A stretch of 64,000 nucleotides of DNA from Alitibacter langaaensis DSM 22999 (GTDB taxonomy: Bacteria > Pseudomonadota > Gammaproteobacteria > Enterobacterales > Pasteurellaceae). Every line of letters begins with the position of its first letter. Position 1 is the first letter of the stretch. The stretch is from positions 124,001 through 188,000 of the forward strand of contig NZ_QENU01000002.1 of NCBI RefSeq assembly GCF_003096995.1. Direction: 5' to 3'. This document shows positions 43,778 through 52,130 of the stretch, one piece after another. The notes under the pieces are model-generated. The model ran no database searches and was not told the DNA's origin. It saw only the letters and a list, made by a program, of their open reading frames with translations. The position numbers were made by a program, and so were the translations under genes.

Positions 43778-45205
43778 TTAATGAGCGCTACCCCCCCCGG
43801 TATATAACGGTAAGCACAGGGTAATACGCAAGCCGCCCAATGGGCTTTTACTGGCGGTGACTTTACCGTGATGTTGGAAAATACTATTTTCTACAATAGC
43901 CAAGCCAAGCCCTGTTCCGCCCGTTTTTCTAGTTCTCGCTTCATCAATGCGGTAAAACGGCTGGAAAATTTTGTCATATTCTTCTTCCGCAATGCCAGCA
44001 CCATTATCATCAATGACGATCATCAGTTTCTGATCTTCCAGATAAGTTTGCGCGGCGATTTTGCTTTTGGTGTATTTCAGCGCATTCCGTAAGATATTTT
44101 CTAGCGCACTCGTTAATGATTGATGATTTCCATATAAAAAATATTTCTCTGGGGCGTAAATATTTTGTTTAAAGTAGAAATTAATATTGCGTTGTTCTGC
44201 TTCAAATTCAGTGTCAATAATGACGTCATTCCATAATTCTTCAATAGAAAAAATCTGGCGAGATGCGTGGATATTCATTTGATTACGCGAGAGTTTTAAT
44301 AAATCGTTAATCATTAAATCCATTCGTTCGGTTTCAGTTTCAATTCGCGTGATTTCATTATTTTCACCTAATCGTCTGCGCAATAATGCAGCCGCTAGCT
44401 GTAATCTAGTGAGTGGCGTGCGTAATTCATGGGAGATCGAAGAAAGCAACATACGATGGGTTTTTAATAAATCTTCCAGTGAATTGGTCATTTGGTTAAA
44501 ACTTTTGCCCACTTGGCGTAATTCGTTCACGCCTTTTTTCTCTAATATGGGATTAACCATGAAATTCCCTTGGGAAACGGCTTGGGCTGCTTCATTCAAA
44601 TTTCTGATTGGTCGGGATATTCTTAATGTTAAAAGCCATAATAAGGGCGATGACAATGCCATGATGATGAAAACGAGTAGTAGCGGTCTGTCAAAAATTT
44701 CAGTAACAAATTTTTGCTGTGGATCGACTCGCTGCACAAAGTAAAGAAGATAAGGTTCTTCTTGGTTGCCGTCTTGTGCGCTGATATGTACTGAAAAAGG
44801 CCCTGCAATTTCAATATCATAGAATGTTTTCACTAATGGGGTTTTCACATTTTGTGATGTTGTGGTGAATTGGCGTACTCTTTCTGACTCTGCTTCAGGT
44901 ACCCCTAGAATTAGTTGGGTTTTCGTATTAAATAAAATAGGGCGAATTTCCGTGGTTTGTTCTAATGGAAATGGGCGATTTTTATATATCAATAATCGCG
45001 ATAACTGGTTTTCGCGGAAAGTGGTAACAATTTGTTTTTGGTAAGTACGCAGATCATCACCACGAAGTTCAGCATAATTACGGCTGTCAAATTTAGGCAC
45101 AATAAAGACAATGAGTAATAACAAAAAGAATACCACCCAAAAGGAGGCAAAGATTTGAGTTGTTATGCTGTTTAAGCGGGAAAAATATGCCGAGAATTTC
45201 ATCAT
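43778..45205 (-). CDS. cpxA: envelope stress sensor histidine kinase CpxA
   Basis: Inner-membrane kinase/phosphatase that senses envelope protein damage and acts on CpxR. It is about 475 residues from ATG 45205; a TTG at 45217 and an ATG at 45202 are alternatives, and none has a strong Shine-Dalgarno. Two transmembrane helices (about 18-36 and 166-188) flank a periplasmic sensor. HAMP is followed by the H-box SISHELRTPLTRLQL, then DDNGAG and GTGLGLAI ATP-binding boxes. The coding strand carries eight consecutive G (43791-43798) just before the stop; slippage would change only the last few residues or extend the tail. Confidence 0.95.
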   Translation of the reverse strand: MMKFSAYFSRLNSITTQIFASFWVVFFLLLLIVFIVPKFDSRNYAELRGDDLRTYQKQIVTTFRENQLSRLLIYKNRPFPLEQTTEIRPILFNTKTQLILGVPEAESERVRQFTTTSQNVKTPLVKTFYDIEIAGPFSVHISAQDGNQEEPYLLYFVQRVDPQQKFVTEIFDRPLLLVFIIMALSSPLLWLLTLRISRPIRNLNEAAQAVSQGNFMVNPILEKKGVNELRQVGKSFNQMTNSLEDLLKTHRMLLSSISHELRTPLTRLQLAAALLRRRLGENNEITRIETETERMDLMINDLLKLSRNQMNIHASRQIFSIEELWNDVIIDTEFEAEQRNINFYFKQNIYAPEKYFLYGNHQSLTSALENILRNALKYTKSKIAAQTYLEDQKLMIVIDDNGAGIAEEEYDKIFQPFYRIDEARTRKTGGTGLGLAIVENSIFQHHGKVTASKSPLGGLRITLCLPLYTGGGSAH

Positions 45206-45213
45206 CTTGTTAT

Positions 45214-45245
45214 ACAAAAAATGCGGTCAAAATAACCGCACTTTT
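45214..45245 (-). terminator. hairpin between cpxR and cpxA
   Basis: On the transcribed strand AAGTGCGGT pairs with ACCGCATTT (nine pairs, one G-U; 45235-45243 with 45219-45227) and is followed by a run of T. It is a degenerate USS pair lying between two genes of one operon, so it looks like an attenuator that would lower cpxA relative to cpxR. Confidence 0.65.
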
Positions 45246-45252
45246 GGGAAAA

Positions 45253-45951
45253 TTAGTCAATTAATAATATATAACCACGGCCACGCAGCGTTTTGAACCA
45301 AGGCAAATCGTTTTCGCATTTCGGTAGTTTCTTGCGTAAATTTGACATATGCATATCAATCGTGCGGTCAAATGGCGACAGTTGTTTGCCCAATGCATCA
45401 AGGCTGAGCAATTCACGAGATAATACTTCACCTGGGCTTTGAATGAGGCGTGATAACAAGGCAAATTCTGAGCCCGTTAAACCTAAATCCTGCTCATGAA
45501 AAGTGGCTTGTTGATGCCCCTTATGTAGCACTAACCCTTTGAATTTAATGAGATGATTTTCAGTTTGAGCATCGTCATTTTGTTCTGTAGTGATAACACT
45601 TCGGCGCAAAATAGCTTTAATGCGCGCCACTAATTCTCGGTCATTAAATGGTTTAGGCAGATAATCATCAGCACCTAATTCCAAACCTAATACACGATCA
45701 ATGTCATCACCACAGGCGGTTAACATTAAGACGGGAATCGTATAACGTTGACGAATGCGTTTAAGGGTTTCAATGCCATTGAGAACAGGCATCATAATGT
45801 CAAGCAACACAAGAGAATAGGACGCGTCTAATTTATCTAGCGCCTCTTGCCCATTGTGAGCAACATCAATCTGAAAGCCCTCTAAAGACAATAATTCTAC
45901 AAGTAGTTCTGTAAGTTCAAGATCATCATCAACTAACAAGATCTTAGCCAT
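45253..45951 (-). CDS. cpxR: envelope stress response regulator CpxR
   Basis: OmpR/PhoB-family transcription factor, 232 residues from ATG 45951, exactly the E. coli length; the longer frame upstream is not conserved. The receiver domain has acidic pocket VDDD, phosphoacceptor aspartate in LLDIMMP and the K-P pair in YLPKPF. The C-terminal winged helix includes DRTIDMHMSNLRKKL. The bamE stop is 23 nt upstream with no terminator between, so bamE, cpxR and cpxA probably share a transcript. A USS is read in frame as FDRTI within the DNA-binding domain. Confidence 0.97.
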   Translation of the reverse strand: MAKILLVDDDLELTELLVELLSLEGFQIDVAHNGQEALDKLDASYSLVLLDIMMPVLNGIETLKRIRQRYTIPVLMLTACGDDIDRVLGLELGADDYLPKPFNDRELVARIKAILRRSVITTEQNDDAQTENHLIKFKGLVLHKGHQQATFHEQDLGLTGSEFALLSRLIQSPGEVLSRELLSLDALGKQLSPFDRTIDMHMSNLRKKLPKCENDLPWFKTLRGRGYILLID

Positions 45952-45974
45952 AAAACACATCCCTGAATGAGAAA

Positions 45975-46388
45975 TTATTTCCAGAATTGCCACCAACTTG
46001 ATTTTTCAACAGCTGGTGCTTCAATGATCGCGTTATTAACGACTTCTTTATGGTCATCTGGTAATGGTTTGTCTAAATCAAAATTGGCAACGCGATTGCT
46101 TCGGTCAAAGTTCACGACTAAAGTGTGTTGCTCTGGGCTTTCATACCCTTTTTGTTGTAAGAAAACATAATACCAAGTTGAAGTGCCGAACGGATCGTTT
46201 AAGACTGGTGTACCAAGTAAATATTGCACTTGCGGTTTCGTCATGCCCACTTGTAATTGTTTTACTGTGGCTTCTTCTAAGTAGTTTCCTTGTGGCACAT
46301 CAATACGATACACCACTTTTTCTACTGATGAGCACGCAGAAAGACTGAATGCGACAAAAAGTGCGGTCATAATTGGCTTAATTTTCAT
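45975..46388 (-). CDS. bamE: outer-membrane assembly lipoprotein BamE
   Basis: Lipoprotein subunit of the BAM complex (SmpA/OmlA family), 137 residues. The signal peptide has lipobox LSAC with cysteine 19. The SmpA fold is seen in VKQLQVGMTKPQVQYLLGTP and FGTSTWYYVF. The C-terminal tail is longer than in E. coli (113 residues). A USS at 46359-46367 is read as MTALF inside the signal peptide. Its position directly upstream of cpxRA differs from E. coli and suggests joint expression of an assembly factor with the envelope-stress system. Confidence 0.95.
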   Translation of the reverse strand: MKIKPIMTALFVAFSLSACSSVEKVVYRIDVPQGNYLEEATVKQLQVGMTKPQVQYLLGTPVLNDPFGTSTWYYVFLQQKGYESPEQHTLVVNFDRSNRVANFDLDKPLPDDHKEVVNNAIIEAPAVEKSSWWQFWK

Positions 46389-46418
46389 TGTTTAACCCTT
46401 GTTTTTAATTGTGTTCAG

Positions 46419-46448
46419 ATAATACGCTAAAGTTTAGGCATTTTTCAA
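46419..46448 (-). promoter_or_regulatory. bamE-cpxRA promoter
   Basis: Reading the minus strand: TTGAAA (46443-46448), an 18-nt spacer, TATTAT (46419-46424). It lies in the 62-nt gap between yejK and bamE; AAGGG precedes the bamE start by 8 nt. Confidence 0.7.
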
Positions 46449-46450
46449 CT

Positions 46451-47467
46451 TTAATTATCTTTTAAATTGCGTTGTAATTGGTCTCGTAAATTCGCTGGCA
46501 AACCTTTAATCGTCAGCGTGTCGGCAGCTTCATCCCAAATGATTCGTTCGTTAATGAGTTCCGCATCAAAACTAATGGTTACGCCTTTCCCTGAGCCTGA
46601 AAATTTGGTGAGTGATTTCAATGCTGAGCGTACTGGCGGAATGCTCTCTGCCAAGCCATAGTCTTGTTCCTGAGCAAAATCAATAAATTGACGCTCATTT
46701 AGTGTGGGTAATGTCTCAGAAAGTTCCGTTAATGTGATTTCATCGCCCGCATTCATTTGCCCTTTGCAATATTCAAAGACTTGTTTTTTCACCGCTTGGC
46801 TTTGTGCATTGCTCAGTTCACCTTGTTCACAATAATCGCTCACCGCTTGCAACAGGCATTGATTTTGAACTTGTGGATTTAATCCTTCATCTGCCCCTAA
46901 AAAATCCATAAAAAAGTCGCCAATTTTACGGCCTACACGCCCTTTGATAAAGGTGAGATAACGATCCGAATTAGCGTTAATCTGCATTTCCGTTAAATTA
47001 ATACGGGCGGCAATATCAAATTGGCTGATATTTAAGTATTGGGTGCGGTGAATTTCTAAGTTTTCATCCACTAACATACTAATGCGGCTGTCGAGCAAGG
47101 CGATGAATAGATAATCTGTCGCTAAAAAGTTATATTGGCACAACACAAAAGTGCCACTTTCCGCAAAAGGATATTTGCTTAATTCGCTGCTTAATAATTT
47201 TGCACATTCATGGCTGAATGGCAGAAAATCTAGCTCTTTTTCCAACAGACGGTTTAAAGATTGTGCAAAATTCGATTGTTCTTGGAAAATGCCATAGCCT
47301 TTCGCTTTGGTTTGATAGGCTTGATGTAGCTCTAACGTGAGTTGTTCCACTTCTGGAGTGATAGGCAATAATTGCTTGCGCAGCTGCGTATCAAGCTGGG
47401 TATTGCCTTCTTCTGTGCTGTGTTTGATCAGTTGGTGTAAGACTATTTGGTTAACGGTAATGCTCAT
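46451..47467 (-). CDS. yejK: nucleoid-associated protein YejK
   Basis: Nucleoid-associated protein (NdpA family), 338 residues from ATG 47467 ([16 protein letters not shown]). A longer frame upstream has no conserved prefix. It aligns throughout with E. coli Yej[24 protein letters not shown] and the C-terminal [18 protein letters not shown]. The DNA-related role is known only in outline. It is divergent from yejL and yejM, which are its usual neighbours in E. coli too. The ribosome-binding site is weak. Confidence 0.95.
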   Translation of the reverse strand: MSITVNQIVLHQLIKHSTEEGNTQLDTQLRKQLLPITPEVEQLTLELHQAYQTKAKGYGIFQEQSNFAQSLNRLLEKELDFLPFSHECAKLLSSELSKYPFAESGTFVLCQYNFLATDYLFIALLDSRISMLVDENLEIHRTQYLNISQFDIAARINLTEMQINANSDRYLTFIKGRVGRKIGDFFMDFLGADEGLNPQVQNQCLLQAVSDYCEQGELSNAQSQAVKKQVFEYCKGQMNAGDEITLTELSETLPTLNERQFIDFAQEQDYGLAESIPPVRSALKSLTKFSGSGKGVTISFDAELINERIIWDEAADTLTIKGLPANLRDQLQRNLKDN

Positions 47468-47576
47468 TTCATTGTCCGAATGAATAAATTTAAAAAAACG
47501 CGTGTAATTATAACCGCACTTTGCCTGAAAATGTGGTAGGATCGCAAAAATTAATTTATTCACTGAAAATCATTAG

Positions 47577-47789
47577 ATGGCAAGTAATTCAAAATTTCAA
47601 GATAAACAAGTAGATGCAATTTTAAATGATATGATTGCCGTGCTTGAAAAACACCAAGCTCCCGTAGATTTATCGCTCGTTGTGTTAGGCAATATGGTGA
47701 CAAATTTGCTCACTTCTAGCGTGGGTAAAAATCAGCAACAGGCTTTGGCTAAAGCATTTTCTGATGCGCTGATGAATTCCGTCAAATAA
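47577..47789 (+). CDS. yejL: YejL family protein, DUF1414
   Basis: Small cytosolic protein of 70 residues. The core LEKHQAPVDLSLVVLGNMVTNLL matches E. coli YejL. No biochemical function is known. The ATG at 47577 has no clear Shine-Dalgarno. It is followed 23 nt later by yejM and divergent from yejK, keeping the enterobacterial yejK/yejL-yejM arrangement. Confidence 0.93.
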   Translation: MASNSKFQDKQVDAILNDMIAVLEKHQAPVDLSLVVLGNMVTNLLTSSVGKNQQQALAKAFSDALMNSVK

Positions 47790-47812
47790 TCTCAAGTCTT
47801 AGCGAGAACACG

Positions 47813-49615
47813 ATGTTTTGGTTTAAAAAAAGCAAACAGACTTTTGGAATGCAATATCGCGAACAAACGTCCATGAAAATTTCATGGGGGCATTGGTTTG
47901 CGTTTTTCAATATTCTGTGGGCAATTTTAATCGGTTCACGCTATGCCTTTATTATTGATTGGCCTGAAACTTTTTTTGGTAAACTCTATTTCTTTATTAG
48001 CTTGCTGGGGCATTTCAGCTTTGTCGGCTTTGCACTCTATCTTTTAGTGGTTTTCCCACTCAGTTTTATCATCAAAAATGAACGCACTTTCCGTGGTGTT
48101 TCAGTGATTATCGCCACGATTTCAACCACGTTATTGCTGGTGGATACCGAAGTTTTTGTGCGTTTCAATTTTCATTTATCTTCTGTGGTGTGGAATTTAC
48201 TCGTTAATCCAGAAAACGGCGAGCTCTCACGAGATTGGCAAATTTTCTTTGTGCCAATGCCATTGATGTTGTTGGTGCAAATGCTATTTTCCCGTTGGGC
48301 GTGGTATAAATTACGCAGCCTTGAACGGCAAAAGTGGTTTCGCGGTGTTGGCGTATTATTCACTTGCTTGTTTGTGGCAACGCACTTAATTTATGCTTGG
48401 GCGGATGCTTATATTTATCGTCCGATTACCATGCAGAAATCCAATTTCCCATTATCTTATCCAATGACCGCCCGCTCGTTTTTAGAAAAACATGGTTTCT
48501 TGGATATAGAAGAATACAATTCTACCCTTGAGCAAGAAGGGCGCCCTGAGGCCCCTGCTATTATTTATCCAAAACATCCGCTCACTTTTGCAACCTCGAA
48601 TACAGAAAAAGCGAATTTACTGATTATTACCGTGTCAGGTTTGCGAGCCGATGCGTTGCAAAATATGCCGAATTTGCATCAGTTTGCGCAGAATGCAACG
48701 CAATTTACTCATCATTATAGTAGCGGTAACACTAATAATACTGGGCTTACTGGCTTGTTTTATGGCTTGAATGCGAATTACACCGACAGTTTGTTGAATC
48801 ATAAAACGCCGTCAGTCTTAATCGAAAAATTGAAGCAAGATCATTACCAATTTGGTTTGTTCTCGGCAACGAATTTTAAAGATACGCTGTTTGAGCAAGC
48901 GCTGTTTAATGGAATGAAGCTGCCAACATCTAAACGCATTCAACCGAGCAACGAAAGTGCGGTCAAAAATTGGCAAGATTGGTATCTAAAACGTGATGAA
49001 ACAAAACCTTGGTTCTCTTATTTAAATTTAGATCTTAGCGATCTTATGCATGCTCAGAAAATCGATAATTTAGCCGATGAACAAGCGCTCTATCAGACGC
49101 AATTGGCAAAATTAGACGAGCAATTAGCGAAAATTTTCACTCAACTGAATGAAAGCCAGCAATTGGATAATACCGCGGTTGTGATCACTGCGGAACATGG
49201 TTATGTGTTCCAAGCTAGTGAGCAAGATGTCATCAATAATTTTAGTGATGAACAAGTGCAGGTGCCGATGATTGTGGCGTGGCGAGAATTAGCGTCGGGG
49301 AAAGAAGATAAACTTTCAAGCCATGTAGATATCTTGCCAGCATTAATGTATCACTTGTTTTGGGTGCAAAATCCAGATTCTGATTACAGCCAAGGGCATA
49401 ATTTGTTTGATTTTACCCAAAGTCGAAATTGGGTATTAGCGGCGAATTACCGTTGGTTTGCGATTATCACTGCAAATGGCACGCAATATCATATTGATCG
49501 CAAAGGAAATTATCAAAAATTTGACCGCACTTATGAAAAACAAGCATCTGATCGTCCACCATTGGGATTATTTTTAGATGTGTTTAATCAAAGTGGATCT
49601 TTTATTGAAAAATAA
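47813..49615 (+). CDS. yejM: inner-membrane LPS regulator YejM/PbgA
   Basis: Essential inner-membrane protein (YejM, PbgA, LapC) that binds LPS and controls LpxC degradation through LapB (E. coli knowledge). At 600 residues it has five N-terminal transmembrane helices (about 20-210) and a periplasmic alkaline-phosphatase/sulfatase-like domain (about 265-590). Conserved stretches include ISWGHWFAFFNILWAILIGS, IYRPITMQKSNFPLSYPMTA and SSGNTNNTGLTGLFYG. The catalytic-site residues of true sulfatases are not all obvious, as in E. coli. A USS is read as ESAVKNW. Together with lpxH and plsC it adds to the envelope-lipid theme of the window. Confidence 0.95.
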   Translation: MFWFKKSKQTFGMQYREQTSMKISWGHWFAFFNILWAILIGSRYAFIIDWPETFFGKLYFFISLLGHFSFVGFALYLLVVFPLSFIIKNERTFRGVSVIIATISTTLLLVDTEVFVRFNFHLSSVVWNLLVNPENGELSRDWQIFFVPMPLMLLVQMLFSRWAWYKLRSLERQKWFRGVGVLFTCLFVATHLIYAWADAYIYRPITMQKSNFPLSYPMTARSFLEKHGFLDIEEYNSTLEQEGRPEAPAIIYPKHPLTFATSNTEKANLLIITVSGLRADALQNMPNLHQFAQNATQFTHHYSSGNTNNTGLTGLFYGLNANYTDSLLNHKTPSVLIEKLKQDHYQFGLFSATNFKDTLFEQALFNGMKLPTSKRIQPSNESAVKNWQDWYLKRDETKPWFSYLNLDLSDLMHAQKIDNLADEQALYQTQLAKLDEQLAKIFTQLNESQQLDNTAVVITAEHGYVFQASEQDVINNFSDEQVQVPMIVAWRELASGKEDKLSSHVDILPALMYHLFWVQNPDSDYSQGHNLFDFTQSRNWVLAANYRWFAIITANGTQYHIDRKGNYQKFDRTYEKQASDRPPLGLFLDVFNQSGSFIEK

Positions 49616-49786
49616 AGCGCGTACGATTATACTACGCGCCTAGTACTTACAGTGCATCGAGACTAGACGACAATGTTATTAATGAAAAATCTGCGAATTT
49701 TTTATAACATTCCAAGCCAAATCTTTTTCATAGTCCCATCTGTCTATCCGCTAATCTCATTTATTTCACCAATTACGGAGTAATAT

Positions 49787-50779
49787 ATGAAGAATCATGT
49801 TCGTAGCTTTAAAACCTTTATTAGAGACGAAATTATTAAAAAAGGTGGCTGGGTCAACGCGCACGCGCACGCCGACCGTGCATTCACCATGACACCTGAA
49901 AAAATTAGCATTTACCATAACAGCAATCTTCAACAAAAATGGGATTTGGTGGATGAAGTCAAACGCACTTCAACAGTAGAAGATTATTACGCCCGCTTTT
50001 GCCAAGCCATTGAATTAATGATCTCACAAGGAGTCACCGCCTTTGGGACTTTTGTGGATATTGATCCCGTGTGTGAAGACCGCGCCATTATTGCAGCGCA
50101 CAAAGCGCGTGAAGTGTATAAAAGTGATATAGCCCTAAAATTTGCTAACCAAACGTTGAAAGGCGTGATTGAACCGACGGCTAAAAAATGGTTCGATATC
50201 GGCTCTGAAATGGTGGATATCATTGGCGGGTTGCCATATCGTGATGAATTGGATTATGGACGCGGTTTAGAAGCAATGGATATTTTGCTCGATAAAGCCA
50301 AATCCCTTGGTATTATGTGTCATGTTCATGTGGATCAATTCAACACGCCAAAAGAAAAAGAAACGGAACAGCTTTGTGATAAAACCATTGAACATGGAAT
50401 GGAAGGGCGTGTTGTTGCCATTCATGGTATTTCTATCGGTGCGCATTCCAAAGAATATCGTTATGCCTTGTATGAAAAAATGCGCCGCGCGCAGATGATG
50501 ATGATCGCCTGCCCAATGGCATGGATTGACAGTAATCGTAAAGAAGAATTAATGCCGTTCCATAATGCATTAACGCCAGCTGATGAAATGATTCCAGAAG
50601 GAATTACTGTGGCGTTAGGCACGGATAATATCTGTGATTATATGGTGCCCTTATGTGAGGGCGATTTATGGCAGGAACTCAGCTTGCTTGCCGCAGGTTG
50701 CCGCTTCCCGAATTTAGATGAAATGGTGAATATCGCCAGCGTCAATGGGCGAAAAGTATTAGGCTTGCCACCGTTCTAA
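49787..50779 (+). CDS. cytosine-deaminase-like amidohydrolase, substrate unknown
   Basis: Metal-dependent amidohydrolase of 330 residues, TIM-barrel type. Metal ligands are visible: HxH in NAHAHADR (about 26), histidine in CHVHVDQ (about 182), histidine in AIHGIS (about 211) and aspartate in LGTDNICD (about 279). The pattern is of cytosine deaminase relatives, but the protein is about 100 residues shorter than CodA, and no codB permease is adjacent. The N-terminal beta-sandwich part of classic members seems reduced. GGAG precedes the ATG by 6 nt. The natural substrate cannot be inferred. It is monocistronic. Confidence 0.8.
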   Translation: MKNHVRSFKTFIRDEIIKKGGWVNAHAHADRAFTMTPEKISIYHNSNLQQKWDLVDEVKRTSTVEDYYARFCQAIELMISQGVTAFGTFVDIDPVCEDRAIIAAHKAREVYKSDIALKFANQTLKGVIEPTAKKWFDIGSEMVDIIGGLPYRDELDYGRGLEAMDILLDKAKSLGIMCHVHVDQFNTPKEKETEQLCDKTIEHGMEGRVVAIHGISIGAHSKEYRYALYEKMRRAQMMMIACPMAWIDSNRKEELMPFHNALTPADEMIPEGITVALGTDNICDYMVPLCEGDLWQELSLLAAGCRFPNLDEMVNIASVNGRKVLGLPPF

Positions 50780-50798
50780 GTCTTGAAACTTGTTAAAC

Positions 50799-50822
50799 AC
50801 GCACCGTTGGGTGCGTTTTTTT
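50799..50822 (+). terminator. intrinsic terminator after the amidohydrolase
   Basis: The stem ACGCACC/GGTGCGT (50799-50805 with 50810-50816) is followed by a run of seven T. Confidence 0.93.
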
Positions 50823-50929
50823 ATGGGCAATGAAATAAATGGAATTGCACCTTGGCGTTAAAAATTGCTTGCTTAATCATTTAACCCTAGTTAGTGAATT
50901 TACATCATTTAGTAAAAATCAAGCAAATA

Positions 50930-50970
50930 AAAAGTGCGGTCAAAATTTACAAAATTTTACCGCTCTTGTT
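50930..50970 (-). terminator. imperfect USS pair, hcr terminator
   Basis: A USS at 50932-50940 faces a degenerate copy ACCGCTCTT at 50959-50967, with complementary AAAATTT/AAATTTT arms and a T-run in the minus direction. Confidence 0.65.
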
Positions 50971-50996
50971 GCTTTTACGAATTTAGCTTTTGAGCT

Positions 50997-52016
50997 TTAA
51001 AGCGTGACTGATACGTTTTCTTTCACGCGGCAGCTGCAGGCGAGCACATAACCTTGAGCGATTTCTTCTTCAGTTAAATCGCCTGTGTGAACCACTTCAT
51101 ATTCGCCGCCAGTAACTTTGGTTTTACATAAACCGCATAAACCCGTGCGACAGCCAGAAACAACAGGCTGTTCTTGCGCTTCTAATGCCGCTAACAATGT
51201 CATACCAACTGGAACTTCCGCGGTGATTTGTTTTGCGCTGTTAATGGTTAATGTGGTTTTCTTATCTGAGCTAATTTCGCCCGCTAATGCAGTATTGAAG
51301 AAAGCTTCGGTAAAGAAACGATCTTCGGTCACGCCTAATCCCATCACGATATCTTTTAACGCCGCCATATACGCTTCAGGACCACAAGTCATCACCGTGT
51401 AATCTTTCAGATTTGGCACCGCATTTTGGACGATTTCTGCAGAAATTCGACCGTTCGCAAAACCTTCAGTCGCATCGACAGAGGCATTAAACACTAAATT
51501 AAGGCGAGGATAGTTCGCTTTTAATTCAGCCCATTCGGCTTTAAAAATCACATCCTCTGGTGAATGCACGCTATGAATAACGGTGACGTTTGTTTCTGGA
51601 CGATTAACCAATAACCAACGTGCCATCGACATAATTGGCGTTACGCCACTGCCAGCGCCCACTAATAAGTAATTATTGGCTAGCACATGTTGGCAAGAAA
51701 ACTCACCCATTGGGTTAGAAAACCACACTTGATCGCCCACTTTCACTTCATTATTCAACCAAGTTGAACCCACACCGCCTTCAATTTCTCGCACGGTAAT
51801 AGAAACAAAACGGCTTTCGCCTGGTGTTGAAGAGAGTGAATAAGCGCGGGTAATATGTGGTGTATTTTTGATGCTAACTAATGCATATTGACCAGGTTGG
51901 TATGGATAGAAGTCTTGCGCAATAAAGTTAATTGTTTTGACGTGCGGGGCTTCTTGTACAATTGAATAAACCTGTAATTCATTAATACATAAAGGGTTTT
52001 TATTGGTATTTGCCAT
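50997..52016 (-). CDS. hcr: NADH oxidoreductase Hcr
   Basis: Electron donor for the hybrid cluster protein. It is 339 residues from ATG 52016, which has GAGGA 8 nt upstream; the longer frame lacks conservation. An FAD-binding domain (RAYSLSSTPGE), a NAD-binding domain (LVGAGSGVTPIMSM, TCGPEAYM) and a C-terminal 2Fe-2S ferredoxin domain (CRTGLCGLCKTKV and a fourth Cys in CSC) are all present. It lies directly downstream of hcp, so the pair forms the usual nitrosative-stress operon acting on NO or hydroxylamine. Confidence 0.95.
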   Translation of the reverse strand: MANTNKNPLCINELQVYSIVQEAPHVKTINFIAQDFYPYQPGQYALVSIKNTPHITRAYSLSSTPGESRFVSITVREIEGGVGSTWLNNEVKVGDQVWFSNPMGEFSCQHVLANNYLLVGAGSGVTPIMSMARWLLVNRPETNVTVIHSVHSPEDVIFKAEWAELKANYPRLNLVFNASVDATEGFANGRISAEIVQNAVPNLKDYTVMTCGPEAYMAALKDIVMGLGVTEDRFFTEAFFNTALAGEISSDKKTTLTINSAKQITAEVPVGMTLLAALEAQEQPVVSGCRTGLCGLCKTKVTGGEYEVVHTGDLTEEEIAQGYVLACSCRVKENVSVTL

Positions 52017-52033
52017 TTTGTTGTTCCTCTTTA

Positions 52034-52054
52034 TGGTCGGTTTTTCCCCGACCA
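52034..52054 (-). promoter_or_regulatory. stem-loop before the hcr ribosome-binding site
   Basis: The perfect 7-bp stem TGGTCGG/CCGACCA (52034-52040 with 52048-52054) sits in the hcp-hcr gap just before hcr's AGAGGA. No T-run follows, so it more likely stabilises or processes the mRNA than terminates it. Confidence 0.5.
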
Positions 52055-52130
52055 CTGCTTTCTTGAATTCGTTTCAGGCGGTCAAAATAATAAAATTTTG
52101 CAAATTTTGACCGCACTTTTTATTTGTCGA

